This document shows positions 28,132-39,985 of a DNA stretch of 64,000 nt, one piece after another. The translations under genes and the position numbers were made by a program. The notes beneath the pieces are model-generated. The model did no database searches, was not told the DNA's origin, and saw nothing but the letters and a program-made list of their open reading frames with translations. How positions within the stretch are numbered: the stretch's first letter is position 1; every line of letters starts with the position of its first letter. The stretch is from Zizania palustris. Lineage: Eukaryota > Streptophyta > Magnoliopsida > Poales > Poaceae. The stretch lies in assembly GCA_019279435.1 (NCBI GenBank), contig JAAALK010000287.1, forward strand, positions 84,261,886 to 84,325,885, written 5' to 3'.

Positions 28132-30881
28132 GTGGCTGTAAATGGGAGCAAATGGTCCGGCACCAGGTTTAGCAAAAGAGCTAAACCAGTGTCGAGCCAT
28201 CTGCTCAAAAGACGGAAAGCAGAAATCATCATGAGAGTTCGGACCAAAATGCGGCTCAAGGCGTGGTCCTCGGTTCTTCCTAAAGCCTCGGCTATGAGGT
28301 CCAGGACTATAGCCAAAACGGCCTGGAGCTCTGCCGGAACGACCACCACCAACTGGAGCACGGGCAAGAAAGTCGTCTCCTCTACCACCACCTACATGAC
28401 GCGGCCTGGCCTCCAGCCTCTCCCCACGTCGAGGAACACGCAGTCTACCACTCTGCTGGTAGAACTGCTCCTAATCACCACGAGCTCTCTCTGCTCTCTC
28501 AACCCGCTTCCTCCTGAAGCAAAACTCTGCAAGATGCCCGTCTCTCTGACAGTACTCACAATGATAGGTGGGCTTCTTGGGATGAGATTGAGGCTTGGGA
28601 TTCTTGGTCTTAGTGGTGTTAGGTGTAGTCTTTTTGGGTTGAGAGGGTCTAGGAAGAGAGACAAGAGAAGTGTGGAGGTGTTTGGGCTTTGGAACCCAGA
28701 TAGGTTTCTTGGGTGGAGCTTTAAGTGGCTCATGGATCACTCCATCCTTGGGCTGACAAGCCTGGGAAGACTCAGTGGAGTGAGTCTTGGGATACCTCTG
28801 CTCTGGAGTCATTTTACTCCACTCCACTGCCCGGCTAATGGCACTCTCAAAGTCAGCCTTGGTGTAGGTGTAACCTACCCCAAACCCATCCTGCCTTTTG
28901 AACTACTGAATCATCATGCCGAGCTGAGGCTCTCTGGCACTGATCCAACTCAGGATAGAATGGAGGTAAAAGTTCTCATTCTGAGAATCTGCTAGCTCCT
29001 CTCTCAAGGAAGCTAGAACGTCCACTTGAGACAAGCAGGTCTCACACTCACTCTCTCCTTGAACAGACTTTTCGGCTTTCAGCTTGATCAATTCCATTCT
29101 AGGAGACAAACAGTTCTCACAAGCAGTGTGTGGAACTGACAATGTCTCAAGCTCTAGCCTAGTCTGCGCTAGCTCAGCTCTCGCTCTCTCCAAATCCCCT
29201 AAATGCTCATCGCCCTTGGCTTTCAGCTCCGCTAAGACAGCTAGATGAGATGGGCAATCAGCACAGGGTGCGACGACAGTGGCTTGAGCATCTTTCAGCT
29301 CCTGCTGAGCGCTTTCAAGCTCAGTGGCCAATGCGTCCCTCTCATCAATCCTTTCTATGTACCTGGACTTCAGAGTCGACAGGTCACACAGAAGCACCTC
29401 ACACTTCGGGCACTCACTGCTATCACCCAATAAGGGGAAGAAGATAGACTCTCAATTCTGCCGTTGGCCACGGCAAGCTCACTCGCTAACTCATCTATCC
29501 TCTTCTTAGCCCCCCTAAGTAGTTTTTCCCGATATTTCAACTCCTGACGATTGCTCTCAAGTAAATCAACGATTTCGCGTTCATAGGATGATACCTTTTC
29601 GTTGTCATCGTCGTCGGAGTCGTCAGAGGAGCTCTTTTCTTCCTTATCCCCAAGAGCCATTGAACAGAGGCTCTTGCGGGATCTTCGGTGTTGGTGTGAG
29701 CGGCTCTTCGGCTTGTCCTCGAAAGCCATGAAGCAGAGGCCCGCCGGATCGTCCTTTTCCTTCCCCTTCCTGATGGCGATCTCCTCATCGCTTGAGCTCG
29801 ATGAAGAGGAAGAAGACGTGGACCGCTTGGAGTAGCTCTTCTCCATCTCGGCAAAGAAGGCCTTGGCGCGCTTCTTGTTCTCTCGCCGGTAGTCCTTCAG
29901 GGCCTTCTTGAAGAATCTGGTCTTCAGCTTGCCCTTGTTGAAGGAGGAGATGTCGTGCTTGCTGGAGTCGTGGAAGCCACCACCAGTGCCCTTCCTGTGT
30001 CCATTGCACTTGGGGCAGTCAGCGATGAATTGTCCTGGATCACCACACTCAAAGCACCCAGATTTTGTGCCGTGTCTCTTGAACATTCTCTTGTCATAGA
30101 CATGATGCACCCGGTTGTTAAAAAGACACAAATCATCATCTCCCAACAACTCAAGCTGGTCCTCAGTGATAGACATCAAAGAGAACCCAACACAGCTCAC
30201 AGAAGAGGGATCAACAGAAGGTGTAGCAAGGGCCAGAGATTTCGATCCCGAACTAGTGAGATTTGATCTCAGCTGGAGATCAACCTCAGTAGCATTTAGC
30301 TTGCTAAACAACTCAGAAATGGTCAAGGTATCATAAGAAGTACTCTCAATGATAGAAGATACCTTGATCTCCCAGATCTTTGGGTCCAAGGTATGGAGAA
30401 CCTTGAGCGCTTGCTCGTGATCTGAGACTAACTGAGCACCCTCAGCCTTGTTGTCCCGAAGCTTGTTTATGATCGACTGGAAACGACCAAACAACGCTTG
30501 AACAGATTCACCCGGCTTCTGTGTGAAATTTTCATATTCACGCCGGTAGGTCTGATAGAGCCGAGCCTTGACCTAGGCTGTTCCCTCATGGTGTGCCTTG
30601 AGGGTAGCCCAGATCTCTCTTGTAGTGGAGAGATGGCTCACATGCTCAAACTCAGTGGGACCTAAACCAGAAAAGAGAATGTTCACAGCCTTACTGTTGC
30701 TCAGATGCTGGGCAATGATACCAGCAGTACCATGCTCAGCGACCGGCAAAATGACAAACGTGGTGTGAACGCAAATGTCCCAAATGTCCGAACCCTGGCT
30801 CATGAGATAGGCTCACATGCGAGTCTTCCAATAGTTATAGCCATAGGCTTCCAAGGACGGGACCTTGCCAGGAGACGTCAT
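28132..30881 (-). pseudogene. E7 Gag with coiled coil, paired-Cys motifs and two knuckles
   Basis: Start MTSPGKVPSLEAYGYNYWK at 30881. Stops at about 30813 and 30573, then the Gag core (GESVQALFGRFQSIINKL), a knuckle lacking its His (CFECGDPGQFIADC), a Ser/Asp-rich stretch and coiled coil. A frameshift near 29430 leads to a tail with four regularly placed Cys pairs (CPKC, CADC, CENC, CETC) between helices. After a further stop comes an intact CCHC knuckle (CEYCQRDGHLAEFC, 28519-28560) and an Arg/Gly-rich region. The length, near 900 codons, is typical of SIRE-type Gag. Confidence 0.85.
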
Positions 30882-30930
30882 AGTCACTACTAGGGTTTAG
30901 AACCGGTTAAGGTATGGAAAAACCCTAACC

Positions 30931-30944
30931 TTGCTCTGATACCA
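30931..30944 (-). promoter_or_regulatory. E7 primer-binding site
   Basis: The minus strand reads TGGTATCAGAGCAA, the standard plant initiator tRNA-Met site, 2 bp inside the 5' LTR. Confidence 0.9.
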
Positions 30945-30946
30945 CT

Positions 30947-32903
30947 TGTAGGACCGAAAGTAGCGACCAGAGGGGGGTGAATGGGCGCCTAAAAATTCTT
31001 TCGAATCAATGGCCTGCTCCCAATACCCAACGCACCTCTAAAAAACTAAACAGCAAAGAATGAACAAATAGCCTAAGTCTAAAGGTATCTAGCCTAGAAG
31101 CAACTGTTGATAAATAGAGAAATGCCAATGCAGTGCAAATAGACAGATAAATAGAGTACACGAGACAAGGCTAGATAATCTTCTCAAAAAAGCAATCTAA
31201 GTGCACTATGTATGAGAAGAGAAGTTACTGTTCAAATCTGTCTCCTGTTCGGATCTTGGTGAAGCCTGCTTCGCCGGTCGAGGTCTGCTTCGGTGGTCGA
31301 AGCCTGCTTCGCTGGTCGAAGCCTGCTTCGAAGATGGTTGACGAAGACGTGTGAAGGTTGACAGATACGAGCCAAAGGTTGAATTGGTCTAGCCTAGCTC
31401 AAGTGGAAAAAGCGAAGTAGGCTTCGAAGCAACGTACGAGGGTAACGAAGCTTGCTTCAAACAGAGTACTTCGAAGTACAACCTTCGAACAGAGCTTCGA
31501 ACACTAAGCACAGAAAGACAACCTTCGAAGGAGTAGCGAAGCCTGTCACATGACAGAGAAACCAAATTCAAAGCATACACTCTACCTTCAAAAAAAACCA
31601 ACCTTCGAACTAACACATTTAGATCTTCGAAACAGACAGCTGCAAACCCCGAGCGAAGTCTATCAGAGAGACTAGCTTCGAAGCCAATTTCGAAGCCTGT
31701 CAAAATATCAACTTCGAACAGCTCAAAACAGAGAATACCTTCGCAAAGGTTGTCGAAGTGTGTTAAGCCAACAGACAGCACAAAACCATACTTCGAAGTT
31801 AACAACACAGAGTGAAATCAAAAAACGAAGCCCTCAAAAATGTTAGATCGAAGCCTGCCTCATGGAGCTGAGGGACTTCGAACATAGAGAAGGGGCTTCG
31901 CTAGAAACAGCCAGAAAAGGTATTCAGTCTTGTCTGCTTCGATCAAAAAGCTACGCAGAAAAAGCAAAGCCTGAGTACTAGTGTACTGTTGCTACAGTGT
32001 AGTAGTACTACTTGCAACAGTGCACAAGAACTAGTACTCACGGAAGAACAAAAAATGACGCAGCAGAGAAGCTTCTGTTCCCAAATAAAATCAGGCTGCG
32101 CATGTAAACTGAAGCATTTACTCCTCAAAAGAAACACTGCACACCGAATGAAATCAACAGGAAATAAAGCTTCACAGCAATAAGATGAACAACAAAGATG
32201 CAGTAATGGCGTGAGAGGAAGCCTGGCGGCGCACAACAGGAGAGAGACAAACACGCAGGAACAAAATGACCCAAATGATTGAAAAGTAAATTCTGGAAGG
32301 GTAATCCAACCCTAGGGATTGGGGCCCTATTTATAGGCTGCCCAATGACCTAGAATATTCCACCAGCCCCTTAGGGTTTTTTACAGACGCAAGAATAAAA
32401 GGAAAAGACTCAACTGCCCTTAGGATTTTTTACAGACTCGACTGACTGACTGTGGGCCTTGAGATACAAATGACTTATCCGGAAGCTAAGCTTTCGTAGT
32501 GACTACAGCTTCTCTTCTGGACAGTCGGATACAAGATCAACGGTTGTCAGTTTTGCGCCGAAACTGATAAAGCCTCCACCGACTTTGCACCAGGTACCCC
32601 GATTGGGCCAGCCTGATTCCACAGCTCTCTCAGCCCGGCAATCACTCACCGCCCGTGTACCTGAGTCAATACTGATCAACAGCCTAGTGGGTCTTCTGCT
32701 GCTTCTGGCCCATGTACCCAGATTGGGCCAGCCCGACTTCGCAGCCTCCTCTGTCCGACAGTCGCTCGCTGCCCGTGTACCTGAGTCACACGCGGCCCAT
32801 GAAACAGCAGATCTCCTTTCTTCTCAGTCCTCTTTGACTATCGTTGACAATGACTCATCACATATGGAGCCATGAGGCCCACGCTATTCAGCATGGCTCC
32901 TCA
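30947..32903 (-). repeat. E7 5' LTR (1957 bp)
   Basis: The plus strand starts TGTAGGACCGAAAG and ends GGCTCCTCA. Minus-strand TATA box TATAAATA at 32328-32335. The PBS is on its left and E6 gag on its right after CACCC. Confidence 0.93.
32328..32335 (-). promoter_or_regulatory. E7 5' LTR TATA box
   Basis: TATAAATA on the minus strand, next to a GGGCCC block. The same box is at 22941-22948 in the 3' LTR. Confidence 0.6.
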
Positions 32904-35015
32904 CACCCCCATAACGATTCATTTGCTAAAATTAAATTTAAAATTCCATCTTTTAATGGCAAATATGATCCTGCTGCTTATCTTGATTGGGAACTAGAGG
33001 TCGATCAGAAATTTTCATGCCATGATATTCCCGCTCATTCGCAAGTTAAAGCTGCTATTAGCGAATTTACTGATTTTGCTTTGATATGGTGGCGTGAATA
33101 TAAACTAACACATCCCACTGCCACGCCCATCACTTGGACTCAATTAAAAGCTGCTATGCGACACAGATTTGTTCCATCATATTTTGCACGAGATTTGCTA
33201 AAGAAAATGCAGAGTTTTTGACAAGGACAACAATCTGTCGAGGACTACTATCAAGAGCTCCAGAAAGGTATGATTCATTGTGGTTTGTTTGAGACAGATG
33301 AAGCTACGATGGCCGGTTTTCATTGTGGTTTGAATAGGGAAATTCAGGACATCCTTGATTATAAGGAATATTCTGATATGGCCACATTGTTTGCATATGC
33401 TTGCAAAGCTGAACGTGAAGTGCAGGGAAGCCGCTCGAAGACATATCCTAATTCTTTTGCAGGTAGAGGCGCATCAATCAATTCAGCACCTACTTCGCCT
33501 ACAACACCATCCACGATCAGCAAGCCATCGCGAGAAACGACGGCCAAGCCTACCACATCCTCGTCCCCAGGCGCTGCTCCTTCCACAGGATGTACACGGG
33601 ATATTCGGTGCTATCGTTGCCACGGACTTGGACACGTGAGTCGGGACTGTCCAAACAAGCGTATTTTGCTCATACGTGACAATGGTGAGTACGCATCCGC
33701 TAGTGATTTCGAGGAGACTCAACATACTATGCTTGCCACTGACCATGCAGCTAAAAAGGTACATGTCGATCCCGGCGACGTCGATAAGTATGAGAGTCTT
33801 GTTGTGCAGCGTGTTCTTAGCACACAGGTCACCACGTCTGAGAAAAACCAATGGCACACACTTTTCCACACCAAAGGTGTTGTACAAGAACGGTCGATTC
33901 GCATCATCGTCGACAGTGGTAGCTGCAACAACTTGGCAAGCATAGCTTTGGTCGAGAAGTTGTCCTTGCCCACACGTAAGCACCCAAACCCGTATCACAT
34001 TCAATGGCTTAATGATGGTGGGAAAATTAGAATCACCCGTTCGGTACGCGTTCCTTTTTCATTGGGCTCTTATTCTGATTATGTTGATTGTGATGTTGTT
34101 CTGATGGAAGCATGCTCTTTGTTACTTGGTAGACCTTGGCAATATGATACTGATAGTGTACATCATGGTCATTCGAATCATTATTCCTTCTTGTTTAAAG
34201 GTCAGAAAATAATTATACATCCAATGACCCCCGACCAAAATTTTAAAGATGATCTTGCTCGGGCTACTAAAGCGGCAAAACCACTCGCACCCCAACCAGC
34301 CGCCAATGTTACTTATGAAATCAAGTTGAATGCGCCTGTCTTGCTTGCTACACGTGCTGATTTTGATGATTTATGCAATGATCATTTGCCCTGCTATGCA
34401 CTTGTCTGCTCTAGTATGCTCGCTGCCCTTGGTGTTGCCCCGTCTTTGGATATTCCCCCCACTGTTTCTAACCTTTTGCAGGAGTACGCTGATGTGTTTC
34501 CCAAAGATTTACCCTCGGGTCTCCCTCCACTCCGTGGTATTGAGCACCAGATTGACCTCATTCCCGGCGCCCAACTACCTAACTGCGCCCCATACCGTAC
34601 GAATCCGGATGAGACGAAGGAGATCCAACACCAGGTGCAGGTGTTGCTTGATAAGGGGTACATTCGTGAATCTCTTAGCCCTTGCTCGGTTCCTGTTTTA
34701 CTTGTGCCAAAGAAAGATGGGTCATGGCGTATGTGTGTAGACTGTCACGCTATTAATAACATCACCATTCGTTATCGATATCCTATACCACGCCTTGATG
34801 ATATGCTAGATGAACTTAGTGGTGCCATGATTTTCACTAAGATTGATTTACGTAGTGGCTACCATAAGATTCGCATGAAATTAGGAGATGAATGGAAAAC
34901 GGCTTTTAAAACGAAATTTCGGTTATATGAATGGTTGGTTATGCCGTTTGGATTGACTAATGCTCCCAGCACCTTTATGCGCTTGATGAATGAAGTTCTT
35001 AGACCCTTCATATGA
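32904..35015 (+). pseudogene. E6 gag (3' part), protease, RT first half
   Basis: Gag resumes with SFAKIKFKIPSFNGKYDPAA. CGA to TGA at 33219-33221 breaks it (E3 has Arg). It continues with zinc knuckle CYRCHGLGHVSRDC (intact), protease IIVDSGSCNNLAS, the spacer, and RT with MCVDCHAINNITIRYRYP and KIDLRSGYHKIRM. A TGA at 35013-35015, where E3 has Gly, closes the frame just before the catalytic box. Confidence 0.9.
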
Positions 35016-36480
35016 TTGTTTGTTGTTGTCTAATTCGATGATATCCTTATTTACAGCAAGACTATGGAAGAGCAATACTATGCGTCTCATTTCTTGGTTA
35101 TGTTGTTACCCCACAGGGCATCGAGGTGGATAGTAGCAAGGTTGATGCAATTCGGGAATGGCCCACGCCGACGACGGTCACACAGATTCGAAGTTTTCTT
35201 GGACTTGCAGGTTTTTACCGTTGATTCGTACGTGATTTTAGCTCCATTGCAGCACCTCTACATGAGCTTACAAAGAAAGGTGTGCCATTTGCTTGGGGCT
35301 ACTCGCAGGAGGTAGCGTTCAGCACTTTGAAAGATAAATTAACACATGCCCCCCTCTTGTAATTGCCTGATTTTACTAAAGTATTTGAGCTTGAATGCGA
35401 TGCTAGCGGGATTGGATTAGGTGTTGTTTTGTTACAAGAGGGGAAACCGGTTGCGTATTTCAGTGAAAAATTGAGCGGTGCTAGCTTGCGATATTCTACT
35501 TATGATAAGGAGCTTTATGCTTTAGTCCGCACTTTGCACACATGGTAGCACTACCTTTGGCATTGCGAGTTCATAATTCATTCTGATCATGAGGCTTTGA
35601 AACATATTCGTACCCAAACAAATCTGAACCGTCGTCATGCTAGTTGGGTAGAATTCATTGAGTCTTTTCCTTATATTATTAAACCCAAGAATGGGAAGGA
35701 ACATGTCATTGCTGATGCGTTGTCTCGTAGATATACCCTGCTTTCACAGCTAGATTTTCAAATTTTTGGTTTGCAAACTGTGAAGGATCAATATGTCAAC
35801 GATGCTGATTTTAAAGATGTTCTAATTCATTGCACGTCTGGCAAACCTTGGGGTCAATTCCACATGCAGGATGGGTTCCTGTTTCGCGCTAACAAGCTGT
35901 GTATTCCAGCAAGCTCGGTTCGTCTTTTGTTGTTACAGGAGGCACATGGTGGTGGTCTCATGGGACATTTTGGTGTCCACAAGATGCATGAGGTGCTGGC
36001 TGCACATTTTTTTTGGCCCCGGATGCGCCGTGATGTCAAGCGCCTTGTTGCACGCTGCACTACATGTCAAAAAGCTAAGTCCCGATTGAGAAACCATGGT
36101 TTGTATATGCCTTTGCCTGTCCCTACTTCCCCTTGGCTTGATATTTCTATGGACTTTATTTTGGGATTGCCTAGAACTAAGAAGGGGAGGGATAGCATTT
36201 TTGTGGTTGTTGATAGATTTTCCAAAATGGCGCATTTTATACCTTGTCATAAAACTGATGATGCTAGCACTGTTGCTGAATTGTTCTTTCGAGAGATTAT
36301 TCATTTGCATGGCATTCCAAATACAATAGTCTCTGATCGTGATGCTAAGTTTCTCAGTCATTTTTGGAGATCTCTGTGGAATAAATTGGGAACTAAATTG
36401 CTATTTAGCACAACTTGTCATCCTCAAACTGATGGGCAAACTGAGGTAGTTAATAGAACCTTGTCAACCATGCTTAGGCT
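35016..36480 (+). pseudogene. E6 RT end, RNase H and integrase core
   Basis: The RT catalytic box reads stop-F-D-D (TAC to TAA at 35031). About 94 bp present in E3 are missing after MEEQ (near 35075). Further stops are at 35222, 35360 and 35546. From 35597 the frame is open for 344 codons: RNase H end, integrase HHCC zinc site (HGGGLMGHFGVHK ... CTTCQKAK), core MDFILGLPRTKKG, SDRDAKFLSHFW, HPQTDGQTEVVNRTL. A one-base deletion near 36479 ends the true frame. Confidence 0.88.
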
Positions 36481-37154
36481 GTTTTGGATAAAAATTTGCG
36501 ACGTTGGGAGGATTGCTTGCCTCATATTGAATTTGCTTATAATCATGCCACGCATTCTTCTACAAAGATGTGCCCTTTTTAGATTGTTTATGGTTACATT
36601 CCTCGAGCACCTATTGATTGTTCTCGCTTGATGCTATGGAACCCCTACATCTCGATGCAGTTGCACATGTTGAACAAATGATTGACCTTCATGCACAAAC
36701 CCACCAAAACATTGCTGCTGCTAATGTTAAAAATTAGGTTGCTAGTAGTAAAGGAAGAAAACATGTTACGTTTGCACCTGGTGATATGGTTTGGTTGCAT
36801 TTACGAAAGGATTGTTTCCCTAATTTGCGTCGTTCTAAATTGATGTCTCGTGCTGCTGGTCCTTTTAAAGTACTTACCAAGATTAATGATAATGCTTATA
36901 TCCTTGACCTACCTGCGGAGTTTGGTGTTTCCACTAGTTTTAATGTTGCAGATTTGAGACCATATGCGGGCGAGGATGAGGAGTTGCCGTCGAGGACGAC
37001 TTCGATTCTAGAAGGGGAGGATGATGAGGACATCAGTACATCTACACCAGCAGCACCTTCTTCGGCGCCAGCTCCTTCTGGGACAATCACGAGGGCCCGT
37101 GCAAGAGAGCTGAACTTCGTCATACTACTAAAGAATGAAGGCCCAGAAGAATAA
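36481..37154 (+). pseudogene. E6 integrase C-terminus running into the 3' LTR
   Basis: After further decay (TAG at 36580, TAG near 36735), an open frame from 36786 encodes MVWLHLRKDCFPNLRRSKL and AAGPFKVLTKINDNAYILDL, the GPY/F module, then an acidic stretch. It enters the LTR at 37022 without stop and ends at 37154 with TITRARARELNFVILL. A Pol tail encoded by the LTR is a known feature of CRM-type chromoviruses. No canonical chromodomain is visible. Confidence 0.82.
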
Positions 37155-37592
37155 ACGTGGGCCTGCCTAGAGTCGGCCTACCTAGGGGCGCCCCCCCTTC
37201 TTGGTCGTCCACATCAGGGGCTGCGCCCACCTCTCCCCCTCTATTTAAATAGAGCCTTGTCATTCCCATAGACTCGAGTTTTGATTTACAATTAGCTTTC
37301 GCTACTCTCGGCACGCGCCAAACAGCGATGTCCTCGTGTGTTTCAGAACTCCACCTTGAGTGATATTCATATTGCTCGCATCTTTTTCTTGTTCGTTCTT
37401 CGGTTGCGAACAGGAAACGATCTTCGTGATCAGTCTGATCTTGCATCAACAAGGTCGGTAACCACAGGGAGTTGGTTCAGCGATTGCATTGGCGCTTCGG
37501 GTTCAATCGTCGTAGTTGGATCGTGAGGGTCTTCTTCCACCAAATCGAAGTTATCTCCACTCACCGAAAGATCGGGCACTTCAGCTCTATCA
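37022..37592 (+). repeat. E6 3' LTR (571 bp)
   Basis: TGATGAGGACATC ... CAGCTCTATCA, homologous to 19668-20234. TATTTAAATA at 37242-37251. Confidence 0.92.
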
Positions 37593-38289
37593 TGATGCTC
37601 CTGGAATCCGAGTTGGACATGAATTGTAGTTGGATTGGACTCTCAAATTGATTTGGATGTCCTTCCTAGTTTTTCTCCAACTCTTTGTTTATCTCCAAGT
37701 GATTTTCATCATCTCCATGGTTCCTAACAATAATAATAATATTAGGTAGTAATTTATTTCTAAGATAGTATACTAAGATACTTAGAAACAAGTTGACCTA
37801 GAGATTTAATTGTCGTGCTCCAACTTGAATAATTGGATCTTGGTATTCATGTATGGTTGTATCATTGGTAGGGATGTCCTCATCATCCTCTCCTTCTTGA
37901 TTTGGAGTCGTCCTCGACTCAACGTCTATTGGTCCCCAATCAACTTCCATGATAATACAAGAGTTCCATATACATGCATCTCTTCTATTAATCTAAGAAA
38001 GTATTTCTGAAATTGAAAATGAATGCATCTCATGGTGTAGCGTCTGAAGTTTAAATATATAAAAATTAAATCTAACATGGAAAGCATTCACCTTAACTTG
38101 TTTCCTCATAATCATGATCCTATCCCAACTGGTGATGTTCTCATCACAGGCACCGCCCAATGCAGTCGTGAACGACCAAAGATGGAGAAGTGAGAAAATG
38201 GGATTATGAAGCAGGAACCCTGGGTGAAATTATAAAGGTACTAGAAGATGAAGGGTTTCGATTGGCAATCAAAGTTAAAAGATCATGCA
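37593..38289. other. AT-rich stretch without a recognised gene
   Basis: No ORF of note. It contains an ATA-type short repeat (AATAATAATAATATT near 37728) and nothing I can assign to a family. It is probably older repeat sequence, the right-hand flank of the E6 target. Confidence 0.4.
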
Positions 38290-38384
38290 GATATATGTTT
38301 GAGAAGACATGGCAACAAGGATAATGACAATTGTTAATTTTGAAGCATCACCAGCCACTTAATGCTCCGAAACTAGGGGACATG

Positions 38385-39445
38385 TGCTGACGCCAATATT
38401 TGGTAAAGCCTAGAGCCCACCAAGGATGTCGTACGGTTAACGAAAGTCAATAAGACTCCAGTCAAAGATAGTTAAAGAAGCCCGTCCGTTACAATGCCGG
38501 CTAGATATGGAGGTGCCGATGAAAAAAAGATAAAGATTATCCAAAATTGGTTAAGGTAGAATACTTGAATGGCACGTCTCTGAACTATAAATATGTATCC
38601 CTTAGTTAGCTTACACACACATCTCTGTCAAACAACTACTCAGCGCATCGCCACTCTTAGTTCCCAATGTTTATCCCGGCGGGATTCGGCACTCGTAGCT
38701 GGGCTGCATCGTTTCGATCTTCGGTGAAGAGGTGAGTCCCGCAACCCCCGATGACCATATCGACTAGGTTAGTATCCTCACGGCTACATCATATTGATCT
38801 CTTGAGGTGAACATCGAAATAGTATGGTCACCAATTCTTGTTGTATTTGCTAGGTCTAAGGCTACATCAGATTGATCTCTTAGATTGATGTGATCTAGGT
38901 GTGGTAGTTTGGGGCTTCATCAGTTAAGTCCGATATCTTTTGCTATTGTATCTTTTTCATTAAGATCATCGTGATTAGCTACTATTTTGATTAGGTCTAA
39001 TCTAGTTATTTTGATGATTTTCATGATATATACATGTTATCTAGCACATTTTATTTATTTCTGTTGGAGTACAAGCCAAGAGGTTATCTTAGATTCAAAG
39101 CCACATCTTATTCGCCATCGGAAAATCACTCATCACCCTATATGGTAAAACTACTCATCTCATCAGCTGATGGCACGCTCGCCCGATTGCTTTACCCATG
39201 GTCATTGGCCCTATGGCCGATCGACATGATATTCCACGAGTATTCCATCCTCATCGCAGTCATCGGCTCGATAGATGATAGGCTACACTATTGATCATAT
39301 TTTTCCTATTTCCTTATCATTACAGGGTCAAACTAATTGGCACGCCTTGAACCCCTTTTTTCTAAGAACGTATGACCTGCTCCGAAGTTAAGTAGATCTC
39401 TTAGGTCACGCGTGTGTCAAAGTGTGAACAAAAAACACACCAACA
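38385..39445 (+). repeat. E8 LTR A (about 1061 bp)
   Basis: It starts TGCTGACGCCAATATTTGG after the polypurine tract and ends ACACACCAACA. TATA box TATAAATA at 38586-38593. It aligns with LTR B over GGCTGCATCG, CGATCTC and TAGGTC-rich blocks but is diverged. Confidence 0.75.
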
Positions 39446-39464
39446 CCTTGTGTAGAAACTTATC

Positions 39465-39653
39465 ATGCCAATCATATCTAAAGATAATCGATTCAGTAAG
39501 TGGTCACCTAATTGGGAAGGACCCTTTTGGGTACATCGAGTCGTTCCTGGTAATGCCTATCTACTTGAAAGCCTAGAAGGAGAAGTGTTCGGGAAGACAC
39601 TGAATGGAAAATATTTGAAGAAGTATTTCCCGAGCATATGGATCAATGCCTAA
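39465..39653 (+). pseudogene. E8 integrase C-terminal fragment
   Basis: A 62-codon open frame with FSKWSPNWEGPFWVHRVV and NAYLLESLEGEVFGKTLNGK, ending KKYFPSIWINA. This is the typical Pol C-terminus of Tat-type gypsy elements (WEGPF box). The start of the gene is absent: LTR A ends only 20 bp upstream. Confidence 0.8.
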
Positions 39654-39985
39654 AGATCTACACGGAAATTGAGAAATAGCGGATACCGAGGGTATCACCT
39701 TTAGACGGTCGATGGTAAAACATCGCCTTATGCGCACATATAAAGTGCTAAAACTCAAAAGGCGTAGAGAAGAAGACAGAGGCAAGCAGATACTTATAGG
39801 GTGAAACGATGCCTCGGTAGTTGGGTCAAGTCGATCCTGGCGGATATGGTGGTCCTAACTACAATATTCAGCAAAATGGATGATGATGATAAATACAGGT
39901 TTTGAAGCGCCGGATTGATCGTTGTCCCGATATTGGAGGAGCTAGAATTTTTGGCAATACTGTTCAATAGCACGATTGCCAGACT

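Larger units (their letters stand above)
21562..32903 (-). mobile_element. E7: complete SIRE/Maximus-type Ty1/copia retrotransposon
   Basis: LTRs of 1934 bp (21562-23495) and 1957 bp (30947-32903) flank gag, PR, integrase, RT and RNase H in copia order on the minus strand. An initiator tRNA-Met PBS and a polypurine tract lie next to the LTRs. CACCC occurs at both flanks (21557-21561 and 32904-32908): a perfect 5-bp target duplication in E6 gag. Long LTRs, a long coiled-coil Gag and about 1.3 kb between pol and the 3' LTR fit the SIRE/Maximus lineage. The genes carry stops and frameshifts. Confidence 0.95.
19668..37592 (+). mobile_element. E6: chromovirus/CRM-like Ty3/gypsy, split by copia element E7
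   Basis: Both LTRs (19668-20234 and 37022-37592) share TGATGAGGACATC starts and CATCA/TATCA ends. Between them lie PBS, leader, the first 105 codons of gag, then E7 (21562-32903), then the rest of gag-pol. Flanking 5-mers TGCTG (left) and TGATG (right) agree at 4 of 5 positions, consistent with a decayed target duplication. Same family as E3. Many stops, a 94-bp RT deletion and a frameshift make it inactive. Confidence 0.92.

Noticed and set aside
37022..37592. Whether E6 lacks a target duplication
   Set aside because: TGCTG and TGATG differ at one base. For an element with this much decay a single mutation is the simplest reading, so I kept it as one element instead of two.
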